From contig JAJEKV010000032.1 in assembly GCA_021234155.1 (NCBI GenBank), forward strand, positions 10,236,099-10,300,098: 64,000 nt of DNA. The letters run 5' to 3'. Positions 44,612 through 56,600 of the stretch are shown piece after piece. The notes below the pieces were generated by a model. That model was given only the letters and a program-made list of their open reading frames with translations. It was not told the origin of the DNA and searched no databases. Numbering within the stretch: the stretch's first letter is position 1; every line of letters begins with the position of its first letter. The position numbers and the translations under genes were made by a program. The DNA is from Isoetes taiwanensis (taxonomy: Eukaryota; Streptophyta; Lycopodiopsida; Isoetales; Isoetaceae).

Positions 44612-47600
44612 TGGATAGAAATATAGATTGCATTACCTGGAACCTTCAGGGCCTCAACAATAGCATGAAAAGGGACAGATTAAAGGTATGTCTTTCCTCC
44701 CTTATCCCTGATATTCTGTTCATCCAAGAACATAAGATTCATGATGATGATCATGAGATCTTAAGTAGAACTCTCCCTCCTAACTTCAAGGTTTGGTCTA
44801 TTTCTGCTAATGAATCTTCTGCAGGAATTGCTATTGCATGGAACAATAATTTAAACCTGTCTAACACCTATATGATCAATGGGAAAGATGGTAGATGGCA
44901 AATTCTCTTGTGTACTTGTTTTAAGACTAGGCTTGCTTTAGTTAATATTTATGCTTTTAATAATCCAGGGGATAGAGTTGATATATGGAAAAAAGTCAAG
45001 AATAGTTTGGACAACTTAGAATTTGATGAATGTATCCTTGGGGGTGATTTAAATATGGTAACTAACAGTTTTATGAAGAACAAGAACTTTAGGGCTCTGG
45101 GGAAGCAGGAGAAGGCAGCATGGTCAGACCTAATCCGAGGGCATAATCTAACTATGGCCAGGACCAAAGCTAACTCCTACAGCTGGACTGATAAAAGGGT
45201 GGATCCCAGGTTGTGTCTCCATGACAGGTATTATTATCCGAGAACAGTAACAGGGTAAACAATTTGGAAGGTTACACCCTCTCAGATCATTTCCCTCAGC
45301 AGTTAAGAATTTTAGCCACTAATAATGTCAGAAAGAGGAAGACCTACTTCAAGCTCAATACTAGCCTTCTTGAGCATGAGGAGTTTATTGGTAGGCTTCA
45401 ACAGGTTCTGGACAATCATCCTAAACCCACTGGCAGTACAGGGTGGATGCATTGGTGGATTCAGTTGTCCAAGGCCATCAAAAACTGGCTCAGAGAATGG
45501 GGAAAATCAGTGCACATTCAAAAAACAGCTCATCTCCAAGAATTGAGATCAGGCTTATTAATGCCCTTGAGGAGGATAAAGATGGGATCCGTGCAGAAAT
45601 TGAAAGAGATGAGATTAGAATTGCTGAGGGGTGGAGACTTAAGGCTAAAATCAGGGAAATTAAGCATGATGAGAGGAGCAACTCTAAGTTCTTTTTTGTC
45701 AAAGCAAAAGGTAGAGTAAAGAGAAACCATATTTTTGAGATCAAGGTTGGGAATGAGGATATCTCGAATGAGGACCAGATAAAGGTGGCTGCGGCAAATC
45801 ATTTTAAAAATATCATGGGTACAAATCAGGATGGCCAAATGCATGTTATGGACAGGTTCATCAATCTTCAGGCCAAGGTAAGCCCTGAGGACAATTCTAA
45901 TATTGAAAAGCCCTTCTCTGCTGCTGAACTGTTTAGTATTGCAAAAGATATGGAAAAGGGCAAAAGCCCGGGCCCAGATGGGCTTCCAGTGGAGTTTTAT
46001 ATCAAAGCTTGGCCTATTCTTGGAGACAGTATCGTGAGCCTGGCCAATGAGTTTAGGGACCTTAAATGCATGGATGCAAGGATCAACACTAGCCTGATTA
46101 CGCTCATCCCAAAAATTGAGGTCCCTGTTACTTTCTCGGATTATAGACCCATCTCCCTATCCAATGTAGTATACAAGCTAATTTCTGGTGCTATTGCTAA
46201 GAGATTGAAGTCGGTTTTGGAAAAGATTATTAGCACTTCCCAGGCAGCCTATCTGAAAGATAGATTTATTCTAGATAATGTGGTTACAACGATTCTTGGG
46301 CTGAATTGGGCCAAGGACACGAATCAAGATATTGCTCTTATTAAGCTTGACATCACTAAAGCATTTGACTCTGTTAGCTGGATATTTCTCTTCAAATGCT
46401 GTAAGGCCTTAGGATTCTCCAATGAGGTAATTCTTTTATTTAAAGCAATTCTCTCTGACTCTAGATCTTCTGTTTTAATCAATGGGGAATGTGGACCATT
46501 CTTCCCCCTGCTGAGGGGTGTCAAGCAAGGTTGTCCATTGGCCCCATTCCTCTTCCTTATTGTCATGGAGGCCCTCCACAGCAAACTGGAGGAAGCCAAA
46601 AGTACTAATTTGATTCAAGGTCTCTCCCTACCTGGTAATGGGGGCTTGGATCAGATCTTGAATGGGCATTTTGCAGATGACACGTTCCTACTCGTCTCGA
46701 TGGATAATAGATCACTTATCAACACTCAAGCCATTTTGGAAGACTTTGGTGAAGCTTCGGGATGTAAGATCAACCTTTTGAAATCTAAAATTGTTGCCAA
46801 AGACCAGGTAAAAGGAGAGCAAACGACTGCTCTCATGGGCTGTAAGTATATTTTACCAACTACCTCCTCCAAAATTTTAGGTGTCCCCATGGCCTTAAAG
46901 GGTAGCCCCTCTGACATATGGGCAGATATTATTGAGAAGTTTCAGAGAAAGTTGGATAGTCTGAATTCTAAGTACATCTCTAAACAGGGCAGAGCCATAA
47001 TTGCTAATTTTGTAATCTCCTCATCTCATGTTTACCAGTCCTCGGTTATTCTGGCGCCTAAGAAAGTATCCTCCAAGCTCCAGAGCATTATAGGTAGATT
47101 TATATCTTGTGGGCAGAATAAGAGGTGCTGGACTCCGGTCTCCATGAATGAGTGTTGCAAGAATAAGAAGTCAGATGGGCTGGGAGTCGTCAACATCGAG
47201 AAGCAGGGGGTAGCTTTGGCTGCTAAATATTTCTTCAAAGCTGCTCATGACAAGATTAATCACCCAATCTCTATTATTATCAGACACTATCTAACCAAGT
47301 GTCACCCTTATGGATGGAGAAATGTGAAAATGAGCGTCCCTCATGCTATATACTTCCCCTTTACTGTCCCAAATTCCATACCGGGTCTCATCAAAAAGTG
47401 GATTAGAGCCTGGAATCTGGTCAAGGGGATGTTCACTTGGAAAGAGGGGTTATCTCTTGATCAGTCCATATTTTGGAATCCAGCTCTTCTCACCAATAAC
47501 CCATCCTTATGCCTTGCCTGCCACTTTCCACAGCAAGCTAAATTATGGGATACTAAGGGCATCCATCTTATCAGGGACATGTTTAATGAGCAGGGGATTA

Positions 47601-48190
47601 TCCCTTTCAGGGAATCAAAAGTCTCTGGTGAAAACGACAATTGTGAAGCTCTGTACAATAATATCTGTACCATGCTGACCCAAGGGAAGTGGGCGGATGG
47701 AGAAATTAACTGGAAGCACAATGGGATAGCCGAGTTTACAGTCAAAGCAGCTTATAGATATCTTATGAAAGATCAGGGTATCACTATGCATAATAAGTGG
47801 CAGACTGGGGAAGATAGATGTATCAGGAACCTTAAATTTATGTGGTCCAGTCCTATACCCCCTAAGGTTAAGTCTTTCATGTGGCAGCTGTGGCACAAGG
47901 CTCTTGCTACTAACCAGAAGAGATTCAAATTGCATATGGCAGATTCAGACATATGTCCCAGATGTTTGGCTCATAGGGAGGACATGGATCACTTATTCAG
48001 GGAATGCATTTGGTCGGAGTGGATTCTTGAACTAACCTCTGCCTTTATGGGGGTTGATCTCAATTCTATCAGTTCCATCGACTTCTTTATGCCAGATCAG
48101 CCTAGGGACTGGAGGATTTATATCATTCTCTGGAGAATTTGGAAAGGAAGAAATAATTTTATCTTTAATTGTGATATTACTCATTATTAA
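44611..48190 (+). pseudogene. Young L1 ORF2: endonuclease-reverse transcriptase
   Basis: The apurinic-type endonuclease starts at 44611 (CITWNLQGLNN; FIQEHKI; LGGDLNMV; SDHFP near 45285). Frame changes at about 45250 and 45540, then a 915-codon open stretch (45443-48190) carries RT: KSPGPDGLP, DYRPISLSNVVYKLI, KLDITKAFDSV, GVKQGCPLAP and the catalytic FADD in NGHFADDTFLLV. Near the end is the plant L1 zf-RVT region (FMWSSPIPPKVKSFMWQLW; CPRCLAHREDMDHLFRECIW). It nicks the target and copies L1 RNA there. Few lesions, so it was active relatively recently. Confidence 0.9.
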
Positions 48191-48303
48191 GCAGATAGAA
48201 TATGATATCAAATGGGTAACGGCTGCAGGTTAAGTCTTCTTGAATTTCTCATATTCTCATATTCTTCTCATATTCTTCTGGATGCTTTTCAGGAATTATT
48301 TTC

Positions 48304-48597
48304 ATGCTGGTACGGAAACTCAAGTGGAAAAGGATCGATCCGAGAACAAATGAACAGTGGATCAAAGTATTTGGACCCCCAGAAGTTGAGGGTCATGAAT
48401 ACCCGTGCGGTTGTGGCTGTTGCTGTGATCAAAACCCGGATGCCAGACGGGCCCTGCTGTGTGACGCAAAGGATAATCGTGGGAGGTTCAACATGGCTAA
48501 AGCCGAGGCATGCTTATGTGCCTTCTGTACACTATCAGCTATGGTCAGGGGTCGTGGGCACAAAGCTGCTAATTCCAATCTCAAGTCCTATTTTTAG
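48304..48597 (+). pseudogene. RNase-H-like, Cys-rich module after L1 RT
   Basis: 97 codons: WIKVFGPPEVEG.. CGCGCCCDQ.. CDAKDNRGRF, then MAKAEACLCAFCTLSAMVRG. Plant L1 ORF2 often ends in an RNase H domain; the AKAEACL segment and 3' position fit its helix, but the catalytic Asp/Glu set is not clear, and the Cys cluster is odd. It is separated from ORF2 by a stop at 48190 and about 110 bp. Confidence 0.4.
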
Positions 48598-48776
48598 AAT
48601 GTTGATGTTATCTAAAAAAATTGTTCTTCATATCTAATCTGGGCTTTATCTTCTACTTATATATGCGATAAACAGGGGTTACACTTCCCTATAAAAAGTA
48701 ATCTTGTAACCTTAACTTATATTAATATATCCTCTATGGCCTTCAATTAAAAAAAAAAAAGACTATGCTCCTCTTC

Positions 48777-49747
48777 AAGATCTGAACCTGCACATGACAA
48801 TTTTCTGGAATTCTATTCTCAAGAACCATCCAAATAAAGTCCTAGCTTTGAGACATCCGAGGGTTTACAAAAAGTGGTCTGACTATGGTTTAAAGTTTAT
48901 ACAAGACCTTTATATCAACAACAAGCTAATCTCTTGGACCTATTTGAAGAATATAATTCATGGTACTTCAAGTGACAAAAAGGTTTATTTTCACATTAAG
49001 TCTATTCTGCCTCATGTTTGGGTGAATAACATTGTTCCAAGGGCAACCAATTGGAATCTGGAAGGTAAATGTCATTATAAAGTCAGCAAGATCTACTCTT
49101 TTATAAGTAGAAATGGTGAACCATCCAAGGCAAGTTCTAAGTGGCTTATTTCTGAGGAAGAAGTCAAACTTCTTTTCCAGGAGGTTTGGAACTCTTATTG
49201 CTTTCCCAAGGTTAACTTCTTCATATGGCTGATGGCTAATAAAAGTATTCCCAATTTACAATTGCTTGCCAATAGGAATGCTGATATCTCTGCTTTGTGC
49301 CAACTTGGGTGTAACAGGGAGGAAAATCTTGAGCACATTTTCTTTTGTCCTAAACTCAATTCCTTTTGGTCTTGGTTCTTTGATAAACTGGGTCATCTTT
49401 TCCCCAATAAGATTTCAGGCCATTTATTGTCTTACATTCAAAATAAGTGTGCCTTTGCTAATTCTGTCATGTTTATTGCACTTTGGAATGTCTGGAAAGC
49501 AAGGAATAGAGTGGTATATGGTAAGAAAAAAATCTCAACTTTCTGGATTAAGGTGCATTTTCAATTTGATGTTGAGTCCACTGCATCAGCCCATAAAAGA
49601 AAATATGCAGATAAGTACAACAGGAATTGGAATTCAATTGGTATTTTCAGGGGATCTTTTGATTTATTTGCATCTAATCTTAATGTCATTAATTCTAATT
49701 CTGTCTTTGATGATGATGTTAGCTTACTTGAAGATATGCAAAGCTAG
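48777..49747 (+). pseudogene. Old L1 ORF2 C-terminal part
   Basis: Continues the frame broken at 41951: ..QDLNLHMTIFWNSILKN.., WSDYGLKFIQDLYI, then zf-RVT: VNFFIWLMANKSIP and a CQLGCNREENLEHIFFCPKL motif, then FIALWNVWKARN. Still open over 317 codons despite its age. The endonuclease and RT core were never copied (5' truncation). Confidence 0.85.
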
Positions 49748-50060
49748 TCTGGGGGAGGTTGAAGATAGTCTTCTCAAGAAAGACATTGGCCAAGATCTCA
49801 GTTTGTTCTTTAGCAGACTCACTATGAAAGAGGCAGAGGCAAGCAATAGCATCAAGTTAGCAAGTTTGTTCTGCAGGAAAGTGGTGCAGGTTTACAATAT
49901 GTTCAACTTTCTCTCCATGTATCACTATTTCATGGCAGAGAATCAGTTTTCAAGGTTCAGAGAACAGTATTACACACATAGAATGCTGGCAGACCTATAT
50001 GGCTCCCTGCTCTGCTTGAGTGAGGTTGACCCCTCTTGCCTTGAGGAAATTGGTGAGTAG
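49747..50060 (+). CDS. Protein-like ORF in the old L1 3' region
   Basis: A frame open from 49266 continues past the ORF2 stop for about 103 codons: GEVEDSLLKKDIGQDLSLFF.. ending CLSEVDPSCLEEIGE. Charged and helical in look, without a known domain. It could be transduced host sequence, a third L1 ORF or chance. Confidence 0.25.
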
Positions 50061-50808
50061 ACTGATGACTCATATACCTTTGGATCCGCTGCCCCTTTCT
50101 ATGCTTACTTCAACTCTAAACTTGACTCCCTGTGCCTTTAGACTCTCTTGTCTCTATCATCTCTCCTGGACTCATTTTTGGCCTTGCACTATCATCAATT
50201 GCTCAATCTTATTTCCTAATCTAGCTAGAGTTTTGGTTGATTGTTTCAGGTCCAATGTTGGCTGGGGTCGAGATTCCTTCCTTTCTACTGAAGTCAGTTT
50301 TGATTCATAATTTATCTTCTGTGATCACTAAAATTTTGAGACTTGATTTGCCTCATATATGTTGAGTGATATTTGCCTTATTTATGTTCGATAAATTTGG
50401 CTATAGACCTTTGCTAAAATGTATTCTGCTGACATAAGCAGAATCATGTACTGTTTTTCTTGATTAATGGAAAAATCTACTCTTACTCTCAAAAAAAAAA
50501 AAGAAAAAAGGGGGATTTCTAACATCATGACAAAATTACTTTTTGAGAGAGTCAAAGCGGCCAGGACAAGTATTTAATTGATGTAGCTGGAATATGATGG
50601 CAAGGTTGGAAGAAATTACTACCTCGGATAAAAACATGGCCAAATTCTAGAAAGGCATTCGAATCACATAACATACGTGCCAATTATTACTCAAATCTTA
50701 AGAGGCAATAGGATGTTTTCAAATAGGAGGAACATGAATCGATACATCATTTCTATTCTAAATTTTCTTATCTAGCAGTTCAAGTAGGCGAATTGCAGCC
50801 AAAAGAAT

Positions 50809-51542
50809 TGTAACGTTCCTAACCGACATGCCCTTAACCAACTAGGCAAAATTGTCTAGACGTTTATGAGTAGTCGCCGGTGTCTCGAACTTAATAAAAG
50901 TGTGCACATTCAAGGTTCGAATACTCGCGGGTCTACCATGGGCCCAATTATGCCTCTCCCACTAGAACTATGCTCGTCCTCGAGCATCCAAGGCTATACC
51001 ATGTCACAATGATTACCAAGTCTTTGCAAATTACCCATGTATATAGGCACCCATGGAGACTCGAACTTCGAGACCCGCTTCCTCGATACCAACCGAAACG
51101 CTCCTAACCGACATGCCCTTAACCAACTGGGCAAAACCGTCTAGACATTTATGAGTAGTCGCTTCTACCCATTTATGCCAGTGTCTCGGGAACGCCCCAC
51201 ATCTATGCTCGTCCTCGAGCATCCAAGGCTATACCATGTCACAATGATTACCATGTAATAATGATTACCAAGTCTTTGCAAATTACCCATGCATATAGGC
51301 TCCCATGGAGACTCGAACTCGAGACCAGACCATGCATATAGGCTCCCATGGAGACTCGAACTCGAGACCTGCTCTGATACCAACTGTAACGTTCCTAACC
51401 GACATGCCCTTAACCAACTGGGCAAAACCGTCTAGACGTTTATGAGTAGTCGCTTCTACGCATTTATGCCGGTGTCTCGGGAACGCCCCACAGGCACATT
51501 CAAGGTTCGAATATTCGAGCGGTCTACCATGGACCCGTTACA
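50809..51542 (-). mobile_element. Tandem TRIM: three LTRs, two interiors, TSD AGAAT
   Basis: Flanks AGAAT (50804-50808, 51543-51547). LTRs (as written on plus): 50809-50949, 51090-51192 (shortened) and 51389-51542, all with AACGYTCCTAACCGACATGC.. and the last ending CCCGTTACA. Minus-strand PBS GTTGGTATCAGAGC lies inside the last LTR (51375-51388); a mutated one is near 51080. A purine tract GTGGGAGAGG (minus, about 50958-50967) precedes the first. Interiors are about 140-195 bp; no coding. A two-LTR TRIM extended by unequal recombination would look like this. Confidence 0.8.
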
Positions 51543-51729
51543 AGAATCGTCGAAAAGTGCAATAATATGAAAATTTATAGCAGGATTGAGAGATCCATTA
51601 TAGCAAAATTGTGATCGGTAGAACCATCCATTATAGACGAAGTAGTGAGGAAAGCTGACGTAGCAGAGATAACTTTCTTGCTAAAAATATAATTAGTGAA
51701 CGAGGAATAGCCAAGGATCAGGCTAGAAC

Positions 51730-52783
51730 CCCGGGGGGTGCACCTATCCTATGGGGGATATGCCACCTGCGTACGTAGGGTTGTAAAAAAACCCCTATAT
51801 ACGACACTTTTTTAATAAAAAACCCCTACCATACGATTTTCAAATTTTGCATGCATATACCCCCTCCCAATTTTATACGTCATTTATCAATTAAAAAACC
51901 CCTCGTATACAACCTTCTGTGAACATTATACATATACCCCCAATATGTATACGTAACTTTCTTTAAGTATATATAGTTACAAGAAGATTGATGTTGAAAC
52001 TGAATTGAAGTATCATGTTTGATAATGTTTGCTCATATGAGTCTCGCATTCTCCTTCACATCTCAAAACATTAAGCTTCAGTAATCATATGCAAATATCA
52101 GGTGATTCACTCAAAACCATAGTTTTTACAACCCAAGAAAATCATGACATCCAACTAAAGTGGCATTGAGGTAGCATGAAGCAATAGATAACATGCACAC
52201 AACATGGCATAATCCAAGGCTGTTTATACATGGCCAAAGACTAAGCAACCTTGCTCTTACCTTTGTCACCTGCAAAAATAAAAACACACACCAAGTTAAT
52301 CAATATATTAAAAATTAAAGAAACTATTAAAATAAATATAAAAACAAACCTTTTATTTGATTGGCCACAAAGATATCAAAAAGCACTTTATCTTCTCTTT
52401 CTAAACTATATCTATTTGTTTCAACATTCGTGACCCATCCTCCAAACAAGATGAAAAAAATCTCAAGAGGAAGCCAAATCGTTTTCAAATTTGTAATCCC
52501 ATCCAAGGAAAAAAACGAGTAGAACAAAATAAAAACATTACCAGTAATCTTAGTGTTGCAATCTGATTGATGCCCCCAACGAATAGGCTGCCGAATCACT
52601 TAGCCCTCTCCGTATCATACCATGTTCGGTTCCCCGCCACGGAGCACCCCTCTCCGTTAATGTACGAAGAATTCAAAAAAAAAAGTACATTGTACCGTAG
52701 GTATACATACTAAGAACCCACAAAAATAACCCCTTCATGTTTACGCACGTGGTTTGGGGGGTTCTTCTAAGTGACTCCCCCTT
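51730..52783. mobile_element. Non-autonomous Mutator-like element, copy B
   Basis: Flanked by GGCTAGAAC (51721-51729, 52784-52792), a 9-bp duplication. Ends: CCCCGGGGGGTGCACCTAT and, inverted, AAGGGGGAGTCACTTAG; same family as 20005-20241. Rich in AAAAACCCC motifs near both ends. No transposase; open frames are short. Confidence 0.7.
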
Positions 52784-53269
52784 GGCTAGAACTAGGAGGA
52801 TGTTATCATTGCGAGGACTTCATTGTAAGAATCAATGTCCAAAACTAGCCGCCAACACTAAAATGATACCAGAGCCACCAAAAGATGATACTCGAGCAAA
52901 AGTATGCCCTATTGCATAGATTTCACATGTTCTATTTGCTCATGAAGTCCCCTAAAGCTCCCATGCCAAGTTTGGCAAAGCAAAGGTAGAAGCTTATGAT
53001 ACTTCAAATTGGTTATCAAAATGCATGTGAGTGCTAGATTGACTGAGCATTGTAAAGTCGATTTGATTTGAATTAAAGAAATAATTATTTTCTTCATGTG
53101 TTTGCTCTTGATAGGAAGGAGGTTATAATATCTGTTGTGCAACAAACATATCCTAAGTACTCTATTTCCTTGAGATGTCTCTTAAGGATTGATGGTAACA
53201 TTACTAGCCCTGGAGAGGAGGTAGAAAACCTTAGTCAGGTGACTAGCTTTGGCAAAAGGACGTTATTTC

Positions 53270-53400
53270 TCAAGACAGATGGTCGAGTTTGATCAGTCTT
53301 TGAAGAAGCTAGTTCTTTAAGACAGGTGATCGAGTTCGATCAATCTTTAAAGAACATATTCCCACAAGATAGATCAATCGAGTTTAATCAAACTTGAGAA
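53270..53400. repeat. Three degenerate about 55-bp repeats
   Basis: AGACAGATGGTCGAGTTTGATCAGTCTTTGAAGAA-type units near 53273, 53319 and 53368. Confidence 0.55.
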
Positions 53401-53469
53401 GGAAAGAATGTGTTACGACATAAGCAACAAGTAACAAGCAACAACAATCAACCCATGCTTTGAGACTCT

Positions 53470-53930
53470 TTAGATATTTTCCACAACAATCAACCCACAT
53501 TTTTATTTGTTGTTGGGTATATTGTGTTGACGTGTATATTTGATTAAGTAAGGGTTTAATATTGTTGTTGTGCTTCATATTTTGGCATTGTTGGAGTGGT
53601 TCTAGTCTACAATTGATATTTAAGATAGTTCTAAAAGTTGTAGCACTTGATTTGTTTGATGAACAATATTGTTGTTGCACAACATTAGAACTAAATACCA
53701 ATTTTTATCCCCGTATAGATCTGATGCAAAGGTCTACATTGCTGGCAAAAAGATATTGCACTCAAAAGCTAGAATAGAAACAATAGTTTTATGTGCAATG
53801 CAGAAGTCGCTTTACCTTCTCAATGAACATTGCCATTCTGTTCACATCCATTCAAAGGTTGTTACAACCACCAGATTGATAACGAGATATCTCAAATATC
53901 AGATTGTGTTTGTGCAAGACATGTGAAGGG
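53470..53930 (+). repeat. Dispersed repeat, copy 2
   Basis: Same family and orientation as 40500-40845, with about 90 extra bp before GCAAGACATG. Confidence 0.6.
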
Positions 53931-55304
53931 AAATTTTTATGTTGTAAGCAATGCAACTTAGTCACATGCATGAATAAACATTTGTCTTTTACAATGCCAT
54001 CATTCTAGCCTTTCTTTGCTCCCATATGTACATGTCCTTTCAACTAAACATGTCCATATAACATGAAAAGAGGATATATTTCTTTTCAACTAAAAGTAAA
54101 AATTATTATTGAGGGATTTATGAACTGCTTTATAGAGTGTTGATTATGATGTCATTCATCTCGGTTCAAATATGAAAAAAATATAATAGAATGGAAAAAG
54201 CAGAAAAAAATCATACCTTAATTAAGACAAAGGGGTATTAAATGTAACAAGGACAAAGTGGCAAGGGAACAATGCAAAGTAAACTACATTAGCATAATCC
54301 CGGATGTCAAACACGTTCAAGCTTCATCATCGTTCGAATGTAGTCAAACTATCTTTCTTATACAAATTTCTTCGTTACCACAACAGTGAGAGTTGTTTGC
54401 TAAATGTTGTTGAAGCGCGGATAAACATTTCGTGCACAAAACTAAGATGAACGAATTTGAACAAGTTGCGAGACAATAAATTTTGCCTTTAAACAAGGCA
54501 ATACTAGGTTTGGTATCTATTGTTTAAATTTGGTTTTTCCGGCACCCCAAAAACTTTTTACATTTTTTCTTTAACTTGATTTCCTAAGATTTCGAAGGTT
54601 TTGGCGGCCGGAAAACAATTCCGATATTCAAAAAAAAAAAAGGGAAAAAAATTTGGTATAATTTTAGGACTGCGTTTTCCAGTTGATAGAACTTCTATAA
54701 TGGGCTGGTGTTTTGAGGTCATTTGGATTATCCTCTAGGTCGTGATCCGACAATTGTTCAAGCCTGAGTTCTATGAGAAAAGATACGGCATGAAATTTTC
54801 CCCTTTCAACGTTGTCGTGCACATGCATATGATGATGATATTCAGATGATATTTTGCATTTTATAGTCGATGGACCCGCCTTTAGGTTGCTATTCCGGCC
54901 GTTGTCTTGGTTTACAGCCAGTTCCGGGCATTTTGAGGGTGTATTTGAACCTTTAAAGTCACATGGAACCGTAGAAAATCAGCAAGAACGCCTGCTCCGA
55001 TTTTAATTTTTTGCATAGCCGTGGTTCTATGCAACTCTATGTCTTCATCTCACGTGTTATGCTTTCCATAATTTTTGAGATTTTGTTGTTTTCCGTAATC
55101 AATAGTGGTGGAGACAGACTGCTAGATATTTGCCAAAGACATTAAGAATCGTGTTATTCTGTACTTTTTCTTTTTGCCCAACAGATGCACATTTTGAAGC
55201 TTTTAAATTTTGACACTGCACAGATCCGCTCCAATATTGTGTCCATTTGGAATTCATGAATAAGTAGTCATAGGTACGTGCAAGTTATCTTGAACCATTT
55301 TTGA
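53931..55304. other. Non-coding stretch, nothing recognised
   Basis: No supported gene or element end. AT-rich with short poly-A runs (54631-54642). Confidence 0.35.
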
Positions 55305-56336
55305 ACATCCATCTTGATGTAGAAGATGTACAAATATCCTATTTGCATTTTATCTAGGTATGACTCAGCGTGAAGTTCTTTGTAAGCATAGAAAATAGAA
55401 ATCGTGCCTAAGGCTATAATTTTTTCCTTCAGTTCATGGTCTTAGTGAGGCACCAAGGATATTATAATTAATGCATGTTCTGAGTTCTTTTTCTATTGCC
55501 ATGCTTTGTTTGCTTGAGCAGTTTCGTCCTTCTATTGTTTGCTATTTTTCCATCCAGTGTTGTTGATTCAGCCTAAAGAATATTTGCTCCATAATCCTTC
55601 AAGTAAAGCCGCTGCCCTTTGTTTTAAAGATTAGAAGCCCTTTGTTTTAAAGGTAGTTTTTACTTGCAAGTGAGGCTTATGCTATGGAGCATGCAAGACA
55701 GGTCTAAGAGACTGGAGACCTTTCGGCATTGCAGCTTACTGCCTATGAAATGTTTTTGTATGCTAGATGTGCATGTATGGCCTTGATGACATCATTTTGC
55801 AGCAGATAAGTCTTCTTCATACATCCATCTTGATGCAGAAGATGTACAAATATCCTATTTGCATTTTATATAGGTATGTCCCAGCGTGAAGTTCTTTGTA
55901 AGCATAGAAATTGTGCCCGAGGCTATCATTTTTTCCTTCAGTTCATGGTTTTAGACAGTGAAGCACCAAGGATATTATAAGTAAGGCACCTTCTGAGTTT
56001 TTTTTTTCCTATTGCCATGCTTTATTTGCTTAATCGGTTTTGTCCTTCTATTGTTTGCTATTTGTCCATCCAGTATTGTTGATTCGTCCTAAAGAATATT
56101 TGCTCCATAATCCTTCAGGTAAAGCTGCTGCCCTTTGTTTTAGAGATTAGAAGCTCTTTGTTTTAAAGATAGTTTTTACTTGCAAGTGAGGCTTATGCTA
56201 TGGAGCATGCAGGACAGATCTAAGAGACTGGAGACCTTTGGGCATTGTAGTTTACTGCCTATGAAATGCTTTTGTATGCTAGATGTGCATGTATGGCCTT
56301 GATGACATCATTTTGAAGCAGATAAGTCTTCTTCAT
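55305..56336. repeat. 516-bp tandem duplication
   Basis: 55305-55820 and 55821-56336 both run ACATCCATCTTGATG.. to ..GATAAGTCTTCTTCAT, differing by small indels. Non-coding; the direct abutting suggests unequal exchange or local duplication. Confidence 0.85.
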
Positions 56337-56600
56337 GTAGCTACCTCAATTGTACTTCTTTTCCTCTCACCATTGGATGTCACATTTTAGATTAATTAAG
56401 CATTACCCCTTGTAGAAGGTAATTGGCTATGTATAAATAGTTCAAACCACAAAACTGCTACAACTAAAATTTGTCTCTGGTATAGGGAGAAATATAAGCG
56501 CCAAGTGCTTCTACACTGTAGTATGTGATTACAAATTTGGTCTTTTCATTTGAGGTTTTTGTTTTTTAGTTTCAATTTCTTTGGAATACAGGGCTTCAGT

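Larger units (their letters stand above)
41952..48760 (+). mobile_element. Young L1 LINE, about 6.8 kb, with 16-bp TSD
   Basis: GACTATGCTCCTCTTC occurs at 41936-41951 and 48761-48776, right after an A-tail (48749-48760). Contains 5' UTR (41952-42689), ORF1, ORF2 with endonuclease, RT and zinc finger, an RNase-H-like end and a short 3' UTR. It is essentially full length, but both ORFs have frameshifts. Confidence 0.92.
41904..50513 (+). mobile_element. Old 5'-truncated L1 LINE, itself interrupted
   Basis: Flanked by GATTTCTAACAT (41892-41903 and 50514-50525), with a poly-A tail (50491-50513). Starts inside ORF2 (FNAWNKVQSAYDYAPL) and is split at 41951 by a younger L1. Without that insertion it is about 1.8 kb. 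5' truncation and A-tail are the usual products of target-primed reverse transcription. Confidence 0.85.
41604..52918 (+). pseudogene. E5 gag, split by three independent insertions
   Basis: Gag pieces in order: 41604-41903 (MAQKRF.. to ..LAVLRFLT); 50514-50808 (..NYYSNLKRQ.. HHFYSKFS.LAVQVGELQPKE); 51543-51729 (SSKSAIIWKFIAGLRDPL..); and 52784-52918, which holds a zinc-knuckle remnant (CYHC.. then CKNQCPKLA, one frame change) and a basic tail. The sense is that of a Ty3/gypsy gag. The breaks are, in order, an old L1 (TSD GATTTCTAACAT), a tandem TRIM (TSD AGAAT) and a Mutator-like element (TSD GGCTAGAAC). Internal stops show long decay. Confidence 0.75.

Noticed and set aside
51290-51390. tRNA gene or tRNA-derived SINE (GGTTCGA-type B box, CTGATACCA end)
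   Set aside because: No cloverleaf or A box at the right spacing; the CTGATACCA is the PBS complement of the TRIM and the flanks are LTRs with a single TSD.
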